Of a DNA stretch of 64,000 nucleotides, positions 57,843-64,000 are shown piece by piece. Where the stretch lies: NCBI RefSeq assembly GCF_000472545.1, contig NZ_AWZV01000009.1, positions 80,874-144,873 on the forward strand. Reading direction: 5' to 3'. This stretch comes from Burkholderia sp. WSM2232. GTDB lineage: Bacteria; Pseudomonadota; Gammaproteobacteria; Burkholderiales; Burkholderiaceae. Both the position numbers and the translations under genes were made by a program. Positions within the stretch are counted from its first letter, which is position 1. The number at the start of each line of letters is the position of its first letter. The notes below the pieces were generated by a model that saw only the letters and a list, made by a program, of their open reading frames with translations, ran no database searches and was not told the origin of the DNA.

Positions 57843-57876
57843 AAAAAAGCCCGCTGCTTTTTCAAGCGTGGCGGGC
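57843..57876 (-). terminator. Intrinsic terminator/attenuator between ahpC and ahpD
   Basis: On the minus strand: GCCCGC, an inner GCTT-GAAA-AAGC hairpin, GCGGGC and then TTTTTT. It lies just after the ahpC stop and before the ahpD ribosome site, so ahpD must be read through or have its own promoter. Confidence 0.88.
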
Positions 57877-57892
57877 CTGGATCGGCACGGCT

Positions 57893-58441
57893 TTACAGCG
57901 TGGCGCCGCCGACTGCGCGGTTGCACGGACACAGCTCGTCCGTTTGCAGACCGTCGAGAATCCGCAGCACTTCCTCGGGATTGCGGCCGACATTCAGGTT
58001 GTTCACGGACACGTGCTGGATCGTGTTGTCCGGATCGACGATGAACGTGGCGCGCAGCGCAACGCCCGCTTCCTTGTCGCGCACGCCGAGCTGATCGATC
58101 AGCTCGCCCTTAACGTCGCCGAAAGAGTAGTGGTTGAGCTTGCTCAGGTCCTTGTGCTCGCGGCGCCAGGCGAGCTTGACGAATTCATTGTCGACGCTGC
58201 CGCCGAGCAACACCGCGTCGCGTTCTTCGAAGTCTTTGGCGAGCTTGCCGAACTCGACGATTTCCGTCGGGCACACGAAGGTGAAATCCTTCGGATAGAA
58301 ATAGATGATTTTCCACTTGCCCGGGAACGACTGCTCCGTGATCTCTTCGAACGCCGAAACGCCGTTTTCCTCATGGTTGTTAAAGCCAGGCTTGGCAGCG
58401 GTGACGGTGAACGCTTCGAGTTTGTCGCCAACGGTTTTCAT
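57893..58441 (-). CDS. ahpC: Peroxiredoxin AhpC
   Basis: A 182-residue 2-Cys peroxiredoxin of the AhpC/Prx1 type. The peroxidatic Cys57 is in FTFVCPTEIVEFGKLA; near the end, Cys171 and Cys173 lie in ELCPCNRAVGG, the extra-Cys tail typical of AhpC proteins that use AhpD rather than AhpF. An AAGGAG site precedes the ATG. A good promoter with an OxyR-like site lies upstream. Confidence 0.96.
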   Translation of the reverse strand: MKTVGDKLEAFTVTAAKPGFNNHEENGVSAFEEITEQSFPGKWKIIYFYPKDFTFVCPTEIVEFGKLAKDFEERDAVLLGGSVDNEFVKLAWRREHKDLSKLNHYSFGDVKGELIDQLGVRDKEAGVALRATFIVDPDNTIQHVSVNNLNVGRNPEEVLRILDGLQTDELCPCNRAVGGATL

Positions 58442-58521
58442 GCGAGTGCTCCTTCGTGTGTTGGAAAAAACAGCATGTTGAGGCTACCAGCTCGTCATCA
58501 CGAGCGCGTGTCAGGCTTTTA

Positions 58522-58564
58522 ACTATAGCTCTATTGAACTATCGACTCAATAGTTTTTTTCTAA
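58522..58564 (-). promoter_or_regulatory. ahpC promoter with overlapping OxyR-like site
   Basis: On the minus strand TTGAGT (58550-58545) and TATAGT (58527-58522) are separated by exactly 17 bp, a good sigma-70 match. The tetrads TTAG-N7-CTAT-N7-ATAG, spaced as in OxyR binding sites (ATAG-N7-CTAT-N7-ATAG-N7-CTAT), cover the -35. The fourth tetrad is not conserved. Confidence 0.6.
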
Positions 58565-58648
58565 CGACCCGGATAGTTATTATTCAACGGAGCGGGCATC
58601 CGCAGTGCGAAGCGGCTCGCACGCGCCATTGCGGCGAGGCCTTTCGGC

Positions 58649-59998
58649 TTACACGCCCTTGGCAAGCGGAAACTCGATTGTGACCTCGAGACCGGGGCCC
58701 GGTGTACGGTTGCGCAAGCGCAGCGCGCCCCGGTAGCGGCCGACGAGCCGCTGCACGATTGCCATGCCGAGACCCGTGCCATTCGCCTGCGTGCGAGCCG
58801 AATTGACACGATAGAACGGGCGTGTGACGAGCGCGAGTTGATCTTCCGGAATGCCCGGGCCTTCGTCGACCACGGACAGTTCGACCCGCGAGTGCGACAC
58901 GCGCGTTTCCAGAATCACATGCGGAATGCCGTCCCCGTCGCTCAGACCGTATTTGCGGGCATTCTCCAGCAGATTGCCGACCACGCGCCGCATGTCCGTC
59001 TCGTCCGCTTCAATCACCGCTGACGGCGCGAGCCGCGTAATCAGCCGCATGCTGTCCTCGCTCTGCATGCGCGCGGCGAGTTCGCTCGCGATGACGGACA
59101 GATCGACAGGCTCCGGCACGCGTTGCACCGGGCGCGCGTAGTCGAGGAAGCGGCCGATGATCATGTCCATCTGCTCGATGTCGTCGACCATTGCGTCTTT
59201 GGTGCTCTGATCCGACGGGCTCATTTCGGTTTCGAGCCGCAGCCGCGCGAGCGGCGTGCGCAGGTCGTGCGAGATGCCAGCGAGCATCAGCGCGCGGTCG
59301 GCCTCCAACTGCTCCAGGTCGCGCACCATCTGGTTGAAACTGCGGTTGGTTTCGGCGGCCACGCCCATGCCGCGCTCGGGCAACGGTTCGGGCGACTGTC
59401 CCGAGCCGACCCTGCGTGCCGCCATAGCCAGCCGGGCGAACGGCCGGTTCACGAGACTCGTGATAAAGGCGGCGCCGAACAGCGACAGCGCGAGCGCGAA
59501 CACGCCCCAGCCGGCCCATTGCAGACCCGTTGCGTTGTCGAGCTGATCGCGGTCGAGTGCAACCCAGTAATCGTCATCGTCGATCTTGAAGCTGATCCAG
59601 ACGCCGGGAATGTCGTTGACGCTTTGCGCGATCACCGTCTCGTCGCCGAGGCGGCCGCGAATGTCGTGTTCGATCAGCCGGTTCAGCGACTCGTCGGGCT
59701 GGAGCTTGTACTTGTCGGTGGTTTCGCGCGGATACACGCGCACCCCTTCATTGCTTTCCAGGTCCTGCAGCAGTGCGCGCCGCAGGTCCGGGTCGGAATA
59801 GAGCAGTGCCGTGCGCGTGAGCTTGACGATGGCGACGAGCTGCAACGCCACGCGCTGCGCGCGCGGCTCGCGCTCGATCACCCGGAAGCTTTGGAACCAC
59901 GCGGCGAGACTGACTGCGATCAACAGTGCGATCAGCAGAAAGGTCCGCCAGAAAAGGCCGCCGAACGCGAGCGTCAGGAGGCGCCGGTCGATCCGCAT
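58649..59998 (-). CDS. envZ: EnvZ-type sensor histidine kinase
   Basis: A 449-residue membrane kinase. TM1 is LFWRTFLLIALLIAVSLAAW near the N-terminus, a periplasmic domain of about 120 residues follows, and TM2 is LQWAGWGVFALALSLFGAAF. HAMP, then the phospho-acceptor His in LMLAGISHDLRTPLARLRLE, and an ATPase domain with VVGNLLENARKYG, VVDEGPGIPEDQL and GTGLGMAIVQRLVGRYRG. It forms a pair with the OmpR-type gene upstream. EnvZ is the nearest well-known type; the signal is unknown. Confidence 0.92.
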   Translation of the reverse strand: MRIDRRLLTLAFGGLFWRTFLLIALLIAVSLAAWFQSFRVIEREPRAQRVALQLVAIVKLTRTALLYSDPDLRRALLQDLESNEGVRVYPRETTDKYKLQPDESLNRLIEHDIRGRLGDETVIAQSVNDIPGVWISFKIDDDDYWVALDRDQLDNATGLQWAGWGVFALALSLFGAAFITSLVNRPFARLAMAARRVGSGQSPEPLPERGMGVAAETNRSFNQMVRDLEQLEADRALMLAGISHDLRTPLARLRLETEMSPSDQSTKDAMVDDIEQMDMIIGRFLDYARPVQRVPEPVDLSVIASELAARMQSEDSMRLITRLAPSAVIEADETDMRRVVGNLLENARKYGLSDGDGIPHVILETRVSHSRVELSVVDEGPGIPEDQLALVTRPFYRVNSARTQANGTGLGMAIVQRLVGRYRGALRLRNRTPGPGLEVTIEFPLAKGV

Positions 59999-60042
59999 GG
60001 GCCCTTCTTATCTGAAATCAAATGCAGGAGGCGTGAACAAAC

Positions 60043-60777
60043 TCAGGCTGCACCGTCGGGAATGAACACGTAGCCAAGACCCCAGACGGTCTGGATGAAG
60101 CGCGGGCTGCCCGGGTCCGGTTCGATCAGTTTGCGCAGACGCGAGATCTGCACGTCGAGACTGCGGTCGAACACTTCGTACTCGCGGCCGCGAGCCAGTT
60201 CCATCAACTTCTCGCGCGACAGCGGCTGGCGCGGATGTCGCGCGAATACCTTGAGCACAGAGAACTCGCCCGTGGTCAGCGGAATTTCCTGGCCCGCCTT
60301 GGTGAGCGTGCGCGTTGCGAGGTTGAGCGCGAACTCGCCGAACTCGAAGACCTCGGTGGTTTCGGACGGCGCGCCCGGCAGCTCGGACGGCGACTGGCGG
60401 CGCAGCACTGCGTGAATCCGGGCGACCAGTTCGCGTGGATTGAACGGCTTGGGCAGGTAGTCGTCCGCACCCATTTCGAGGCCGACGATACGGTCGACAT
60501 CTTCGCCTTTTGCGGTCAGCATGATGATCGGCGTGCGGTCGTTGCTGCCGCGCAGGCGCCGGCAGATCGAGAGGCCGTCTTCGCCTGGCAGCATGAGGTC
60601 GAGCACCAGCAGGTCAAAGCGCTCGCGCACCCACAGCTTGTTCATGGACGGCGCGTTCTCCGCGACGTAGACGTTAAAGCCTTGTTCGCCAAGGTAGCGG
60701 CGCAGCAGATCGCGCAGGCGCGGATCGTCGTCGACGACGAGGATTTTCGAAGGGTTTTTGGTTTCCATGGTCGGCAT
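60043..60777 (-). CDS. ompR: OmpR-type response regulator
   Basis: A 244-residue regulator. The receiver has the acidic pair in KILVVDDDPRLRDLLRRYLG, the phospho-acceptor Asp in DLLVLDLMLPGEDGLSICRR and Lys in DDYLPKPFNPRELVARI. A winged-helix DNA-binding domain follows (TTGEFSVLKVFARHPRQPLS, FDRSLDVQISRLRKLIEPDP, IQTVWGLGYVFIPDG). It lies 44 bp before the kinase gene on the same strand. An ATG three codons on (METKNPSK) is an alternative start. Direct GTTACA repeats upstream may be its own binding sites. Confidence 0.94.
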   Translation of the reverse strand: MPTMETKNPSKILVVDDDPRLRDLLRRYLGEQGFNVYVAENAPSMNKLWVRERFDLLVLDLMLPGEDGLSICRRLRGSNDRTPIIMLTAKGEDVDRIVGLEMGADDYLPKPFNPRELVARIHAVLRRQSPSELPGAPSETTEVFEFGEFALNLATRTLTKAGQEIPLTTGEFSVLKVFARHPRQPLSREKLMELARGREYEVFDRSLDVQISRLRKLIEPDPGSPRFIQTVWGLGYVFIPDGAA

Positions 60778-60821
60778 CTTAGCGCGATTAGAAAGTAGTG
60801 CGCGTTTGCATCATTTATCGC

Positions 60822-60846
60822 GTTACAGTCAGTTACAAAATTTACC
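60822..60846. promoter_or_regulatory. Direct GTTACA repeats: putative OmpR-like binding sites
   Basis: GTTACA at 60822-60827 and 60832-60837, exactly 10 bp apart, followed by TTTACC. A 10-bp direct repeat of GTTACA-like half-sites is typical of OmpR-family regulators. It lies 45 bp before ompR and about 160 bp before the divergent small gene. Confidence 0.5.
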
Positions 60847-61006
60847 CAGCCTGTGGCACGACGTAAAGCGGCGCCAGTTAGACTCCTTTACTGAATGCGG
60901 CTGTTCGGTGGATACTTCACTCGACTAAAACCCACGCGCCCGGCTCGTTACCGGGTTTGTCACTCGCATTTGAGGTAGCCGGTTGCCGCGCCACGAAGGG
61001 AACAAC

Positions 61007-61333
61007 ATGAAGGGAGGGGTTTGGCCGAATGTGCGCCTGAGCGTGATCGCACTGGCGGTTGCCGGTACGCTCGCAGGCACATTGGGACCAACGCTCGCCC
61101 ATGCCCAGCCTTCTGCCGACAGAGCGGCGAGCGAGCGCGCGTCCCGGTCCAGCAATCTGAAGGCAAACCGTCGCAGCTCGAATAGCGAGCACCCCGCGTC
61201 AGACGTCATGTTGCGCACCGCAGTTCCCCCCGACCTCGATCAACGCCGTCGTGATGGACATATGACGCCGGACGAACGTCGCCTGCTCAGACAGCATATC
61301 GAAGACGCCGTGCGCGAGCTTTATAAGCGGTAA
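61007..61333 (+). CDS. Small exported protein of unknown function
   Basis: A 108-residue protein with a signal peptide (hydrophobic SVIALAVAGTLAGTLG, cleavage near AHA-Q). The mature part is a Ser/Arg/Ala-rich linker followed by a conserved-looking C-terminal motif, PDLDQRRRDGHMTPDERRLL ending EDAVRELYKR, which probably forms a helix. GAAGGGA precedes the ATG. Divergent from ompR/envZ, possibly under its control. The C-terminal helix recalls CpxP/Spy-like stress proteins only loosely. Confidence 0.75.
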   Translation: MKGGVWPNVRLSVIALAVAGTLAGTLGPTLAHAQPSADRAASERASRSSNLKANRRSSNSEHPASDVMLRTAVPPDLDQRRRDGHMTPDERRLLRQHIEDAVRELYKR

Positions 61334-61399
61334 GCTTCTGCGTTGCGCTGGTGTTCCGCCGCTGGTGGTTTCGCTAGTGGCGGGCTTCGGGCCTGGTTT

Positions 61400-61449
61400 G
61401 GTCTTCCCGGTTTTCTTCCGCTTTCTTCTGCTCTCTTTCGTTTTCTTCG
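61400..61449. repeat. 10-bp polypyrimidine tandem array
   Basis: Five 10-bp units: GGTCTTCCCG, GTTTTCTTCC, GCTTTCTTCT, GCTCTCTTTC and GTTTTCTTCG. It lies in the gap between the small exported protein and the DUF1501 gene. Units are divergent, so this may be a compositional tract rather than a true array. Confidence 0.5.
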
Positions 61450-61503
61450 ATAGTGCGGCACAACTCGACTCGTCACTGAATCGCGCATCCGCTCGGGCAC
61501 GCC

Positions 61504-62748
61504 ATGAAACGACGCAGCTTTCTTTGTCTGAGCGCCGCCGCCGGCTCGGCGCTCTGGCTGCCTAATGTCTTCAGCGCAGGGCGTTCCACGCACACGGCAC
61601 CTCGCGCCTCGACGCCTGCACGCGATAACGGCAGGCTGCTGATCCTCGTCGAACTGAAGGGCGGCAACGACGGCCTCAACACTGTGATCCCGTTTGCCGA
61701 GCCGGCGTACTACCGGCTTCGCAAGAATATTGCGCTCAAGCGCGAGCACGTTATTCAACTCGATGAGCGCACTGCGCTGCATCCGTCGCTCGGACCATTG
61801 CTGCCAGTGTGGCGAAGCGGACAGCTCGCGATCGTTCAGGGAGTCGGCTACGCGCAGCCGAATCTTTCGCATTTTCGTTCGACGCAGATCTGGGACACGG
61901 CGTCGCACCGGGACGAGTATCTGCGCGAAGGCTGGCTCGCTCGCGCGTTTGCCAGTGTGCCGTCGCCGGCCGATCGCGCCGCTCACGGCGTTGTAATCGG
62001 CAGCGCTGAACGGGGGCCGCTTGCGCATGGCGGCGCAACGAGTGCACTGGCCGGCGGCGTTCAGGCTCGCGGCAACTCGAGTGACATCGCGCAAGCATGG
62101 GGTTTTCAGCCGCCGCGTGTGCACAGCCCGCTACGAATGTCGGAGGGGTTGGCATGCAGCGCGTTTGGCGCATCGATAGAGAAGGCGATGCAGATGATCG
62201 CGGCCGGCCATATGTCGGACGCGCAGACAGGGCGCGCATCGCAGGTGCTGCGGACACCGCCTGCATCGCCCACATCACACGCATTGCAGGCACCGCAGAC
62301 ACTTGCGCCGGACCCCGGCGCCGTGGCCGCCATTCGTCTCACGCTAAACGGCTTCGACACGCATCGTAATCAGCCGGACCGGCACCGTCTGCTGCTAACG
62401 CAGCTTGCGGAAGGGCTCACGGCAATGCGAGCGGCGCTCGTCGAGCTCGGACGCTGGAACGACACGCTGCTGATGACCTACAGCGAGTTTGGACGGCATC
62501 CCCGTGAAAATGACAGCCGCGGCAGCGATCACGGTAGCGTGGCGCCGCATTTCATGATGGGCGGACGTGTGGCCGGCGGTCTGCATGGTGCGCGGCCACA
62601 GTTCGGCCAGCTCGAGGGCGACGGCAACCTGCCGGTCGGCGTCGATTTCCGCCGGCTCTACGCGACGGTGCTCGCACGCTGGTGGGGCTTGGGCACTCAC
62701 GCGATCTTGCGGCAGCACTTCGAGCCGCTGCCTTTGCTGCGCGTTTGA
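61504..62748 (+). CDS. DUF1501 family protein with Tat signal
   Basis: A 414-residue protein of the DUF1501 (sulfatase/alkaline-phosphatase-fold-like) family. The N-terminus MKRRSFLCLSAAAGSALWL is a twin-arginine signal, so the folded protein is exported. Family stretches are LLILVELKGGNDGLNTVIPF, VQGVGYAQPNLSHFRSTQIW, LLMTYSEFGRHPRENDSRGS and DHGSVAPHFMMGGRVAGGLHG. DUF1501 genes are often paired with DUF1800 genes; none is seen nearby. Residues about 200-275 are Ala/Pro/Thr-rich. Function unknown. Confidence 0.9.
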   Translation: MKRRSFLCLSAAAGSALWLPNVFSAGRSTHTAPRASTPARDNGRLLILVELKGGNDGLNTVIPFAEPAYYRLRKNIALKREHVIQLDERTALHPSLGPLLPVWRSGQLAIVQGVGYAQPNLSHFRSTQIWDTASHRDEYLREGWLARAFASVPSPADRAAHGVVIGSAERGPLAHGGATSALAGGVQARGNSSDIAQAWGFQPPRVHSPLRMSEGLACSAFGASIEKAMQMIAAGHMSDAQTGRASQVLRTPPASPTSHALQAPQTLAPDPGAVAAIRLTLNGFDTHRNQPDRHRLLLTQLAEGLTAMRAALVELGRWNDTLLMTYSEFGRHPRENDSRGSDHGSVAPHFMMGGRVAGGLHGARPQFGQLEGDGNLPVGVDFRRLYATVLARWWGLGTHAILRQHFEPLPLLRV

Positions 62749-62766
62749 CAAGCGGGCGCGACGCCG

Positions 62767-62782
62767 AAGCGCGGCCGCGCTT
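62767..62782. terminator. Palindrome between convergent genes
   Basis: AAGCGCGGCCGCGCTT, a perfect 16-bp palindrome in the 38-bp gap between the DUF1501 gene and the convergent synthase-like gene. It could fold with a GGCC loop. No T-run, so it is a weak terminator candidate. Confidence 0.35.
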
Positions 62783-62786
62783 GCGC

Positions 62787-63620
62787 CTACTTCGCGCGCC
62801 AGGCGATCCAGAGCTTGCGGATCGGCGTCAGCGCGATACGCTGATGCAGCACGTGATAACCGTCGCGCTCTATTTCATCGAGCAGGGCCAACGCAAGCGC
62901 GCCTTGCGCAAGCAGCGTGCGCTGTGCACGGCGCTCGCGGCCCGGCACCGCGGCGAGCGCGGCATGCAGGGCATCGCGGGCGCGCTTCGTTTCGAAGCGC
63001 ATGAGCTCCGTGAACGCATCGGTATATTTTCGGTTGATGAGATCCGCGGCTGTCACGTTAAAGCGCTGCATTTCGTCGATAGGGATGTAGATGCGGCCGT
63101 GCCGCGCATCGTTGCCCGTTTCGACCACGAGCTGCGCGAGCAGCAGCCCCTCGCCTAGCGGCGCGGACCAGGCCGGGACTTCGGTCCCCGTCGCGGCCTC
63201 TTTGCTTGCCGCGCGTGCCACCAGCGCCGCGAACGTGCCGCCCACCGCCTGCACATAGCGCCGCAGGTTCGGGTAGTCGAGGTAGCGGGCCTGGTCGAGA
63301 TCCATCTCGAAACCGCGCAGCAAAGTCTGTAATGCGGGGTACTCGGCTCCGGCGTCGGGCAGAGAGGCTGCGAGCGCTTTCGAAACCGGGTGCGTGGGCG
63401 AACCGGAAGCCAGCGCACCCAGCTCGTTTTGCCACCACGCGAGCTTCGTGCGGCCAATCGCGGGATCGCTGACTTCCTTCACCGTTTCCTCGAACTCGCG
63501 GCGCAGGGCGAACAGTGCGGTCAAACGCGCCTGACTGGCTGCGGGAGCTTGCCTGAGCGCGTAGTACGTGCTCGATCCGGGCGGCGCCGCTTTTTGCTGG
63601 CAATATTCGTCGAAATTCAC
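62787..63620 (-). CDS. Squalene/phytoene synthase family protein with degraded active-site motifs
   Basis: A 277-residue all-helical isoprenoid-synthase-fold protein. The overall layout fits the family (GSSTYYALRQAPAASQARL, GFEMDLDQARYLDYPNLRRY, LAQLVVETGNDARHGRIYIP). However, the first Asp-rich motif reads REFEETVKEVSD (residues 41-52) where active enzymes have DxxxD, and the second keeps a single Asp in ETGNDARHG. Such proteins are often labelled HpnD (presqualene diphosphate synthase), but the pattern also recalls NDUFAF6, the inactive homologue that helps assemble respiratory complex I. No hopanoid genes are adjacent. Catalytic activity is doubtful. Confidence 0.8.
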   Translation of the reverse strand: MNFDEYCQQKAAPPGSSTYYALRQAPAASQARLTALFALRREFEETVKEVSDPAIGRTKLAWWQNELGALASGSPTHPVSKALAASLPDAGAEYPALQTLLRGFEMDLDQARYLDYPNLRRYVQAVGGTFAALVARAASKEAATGTEVPAWSAPLGEGLLLAQLVVETGNDARHGRIYIPIDEMQRFNVTAADLINRKYTDAFTELMRFETKRARDALHAALAAVPGRERRAQRTLLAQGALALALLDEIERDGYHVLHQRIALTPIRKLWIAWRAK

Positions 63621-63753
63621 GGCTTGGAATGTGGGGAGGGGAGGCGAAGCGCACTCCGCGTGCGCGCGAAGCCGAAAATTGTAGCATCGGCCGGGACGTG
63701 GCAGATGCGCGGCAGATGCGCGGCGCTTGCCGTGCGAGATGCGCGGCCAGTTG

Positions 63754-63782
63754 CAGACAAGCGCGAATCAATGCGTTAGAAT
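63754..63782 (+). promoter_or_regulatory. Candidate promoter for tRNA-Leu
   Basis: CAGACA and TAGAAT separated by 17 bp, 88 bp before the tRNA. Moderate match to sigma-70 consensus. Confidence 0.35.
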
Positions 63783-63869
63783 CTCGCGCTTACGCTTTTG
63801 GGCGCGTACATCCGGACGCCGCGCAGAGCATGCAGGACATCGGGTGAGGCGCACAACGCTTGCCCGGCT

Positions 63870-63956
63870 GCGAGGGTGGCGAAATTGGTAGACGCACCAG
63901 GTTTAGGTCCTGACGCCCGCAAGGGTGTAGGGGTTCGAGTCCCCTCCCTCGCACCA
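63870..63956 (+). tRNA. tRNA-Leu(UAG)
   Basis: An 87-nt class II tRNA with encoded CCA. The acceptor stem is GCGAGGG with CCCTCGC, discriminator A. The D-loop region is GAAATTGGTAGACGCACC. The anticodon loop is TTTAGGT, so the anticodon is TAG (reads CUA and other CUN leucine codons). It has a long variable arm (GCCCGCAAGGGT) and the T-loop GGTTCGAGTCC. The outermost anticodon-stem pair is C-A, a mismatch. Confidence 0.97.
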
Positions 63957-63973
63957 CGTGTTAATAGCGAAAA

Positions 63974-64000
63974 CCCCGCCAAGTGATTGCACTGGCGGGG
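63974..64000 (+). terminator. Terminator stem after tRNA-Leu (cut by window edge)
   Basis: CCCCGCCA-A-GTG, ATTG loop, CAC-TGGCGGGG: an 11-bp stem with one bulged A, 17 bp after the tRNA. The T-run, if any, lies past the window. Confidence 0.8.

Overview
The window is about 64 kb of high-GC chromosomal DNA from a betaproteobacterium of the family Burkholderiaceae, most likely Paraburkholderia or a close relative. The family-level call rests on gene order and content seen here: dnaX-ybaB-recR, surE-pcm-nlpD-rpoS, a class I phaC-phaA-phaB-phaR cluster next to rimO, bktB, and ompR/envZ-type genes near ahpC/ahpD. The genus is inference. Almost everything is core or shell genome. I see no insertion sequence, prophage, integrase or CRISPR array. 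The only RNA gene I can support is a tRNA-Leu(UAG) at the right edge.

Layout. 1-2010: end of dnaX, ybaB and recR (replication and recombination). 2106-6320: a CaiB/BaiF CoA-transferase and a complete SsuA/TauA-like ABC importer. 6445-13778: a quinone oxidoreductase on the minus strand, then surE-pcm-nlpD-rpoS, a PolB-type exonuclease and rlmD. 13905-16947: bamD divergent from rluD-pgeF. 17390-26307: polyhydroxyalkanoate synthesis (phaC, phaA, phaB, phaR), rimO, a KDG-type sugar kinase and the ketothiolase bktB. 26355-30729: a secreted protein, metC, serB and a cytochrome P450. 31113-36019: the two-component NHEJ system (ku, ligD) plus a small hydrophilic protein. 36234-44207: a LysR regulator divergent from an alcohol dehydrogenase, a secreted protein, a FetAB-type iron exporter, an AsmA protein and a small unknown. 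44586-49037: a histidine kinase, a single-domain response regulator and a hybrid kinase. 49183-58441: mscL, a threonine/serine dehydratase, argE, mfd, ispD-ispF, ahpD and ahpC. 58649-63956: an ompR/envZ pair, a small secreted protein, a Tat-exported DUF1501 protein, a squalene/phytoene-synthase-like protein and tRNA-Leu.

Functional links. phaA and phaB make (R)-3-hydroxybutyryl-CoA for phaC, phaR regulates the granule system, and bktB can supply longer-chain precursors. rpoS sits in its usual place behind nlpD. AhpC and AhpD form a peroxide-reducing pair; a putative OxyR-type site lies over the ahpC promoter and a terminator-like hairpin separates the two genes. Ku and LigD (phosphoesterase-ligase-polymerase) should be sufficient for end joining.

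The most unusual thing I read directly is a set of short tandem arrays in gaps between genes. Each has its own unit sequence, with unit lengths of 8, 9, 10, 11 (three arrays), 12 and 15 bp. One 12-bp array lies inside the CoA-transferase gene and gives it a tetrapeptide-repeat N-terminus. The ku-ligD locus is flanked by arrays. Other points worth checking are a possibly leaderless surE mRNA, a 30-codon ORF overlapping the AsmA stop codon, OmpR-like half-sites before ompR, and a squalene-synthase homologue whose catalytic Asp motifs are degraded.
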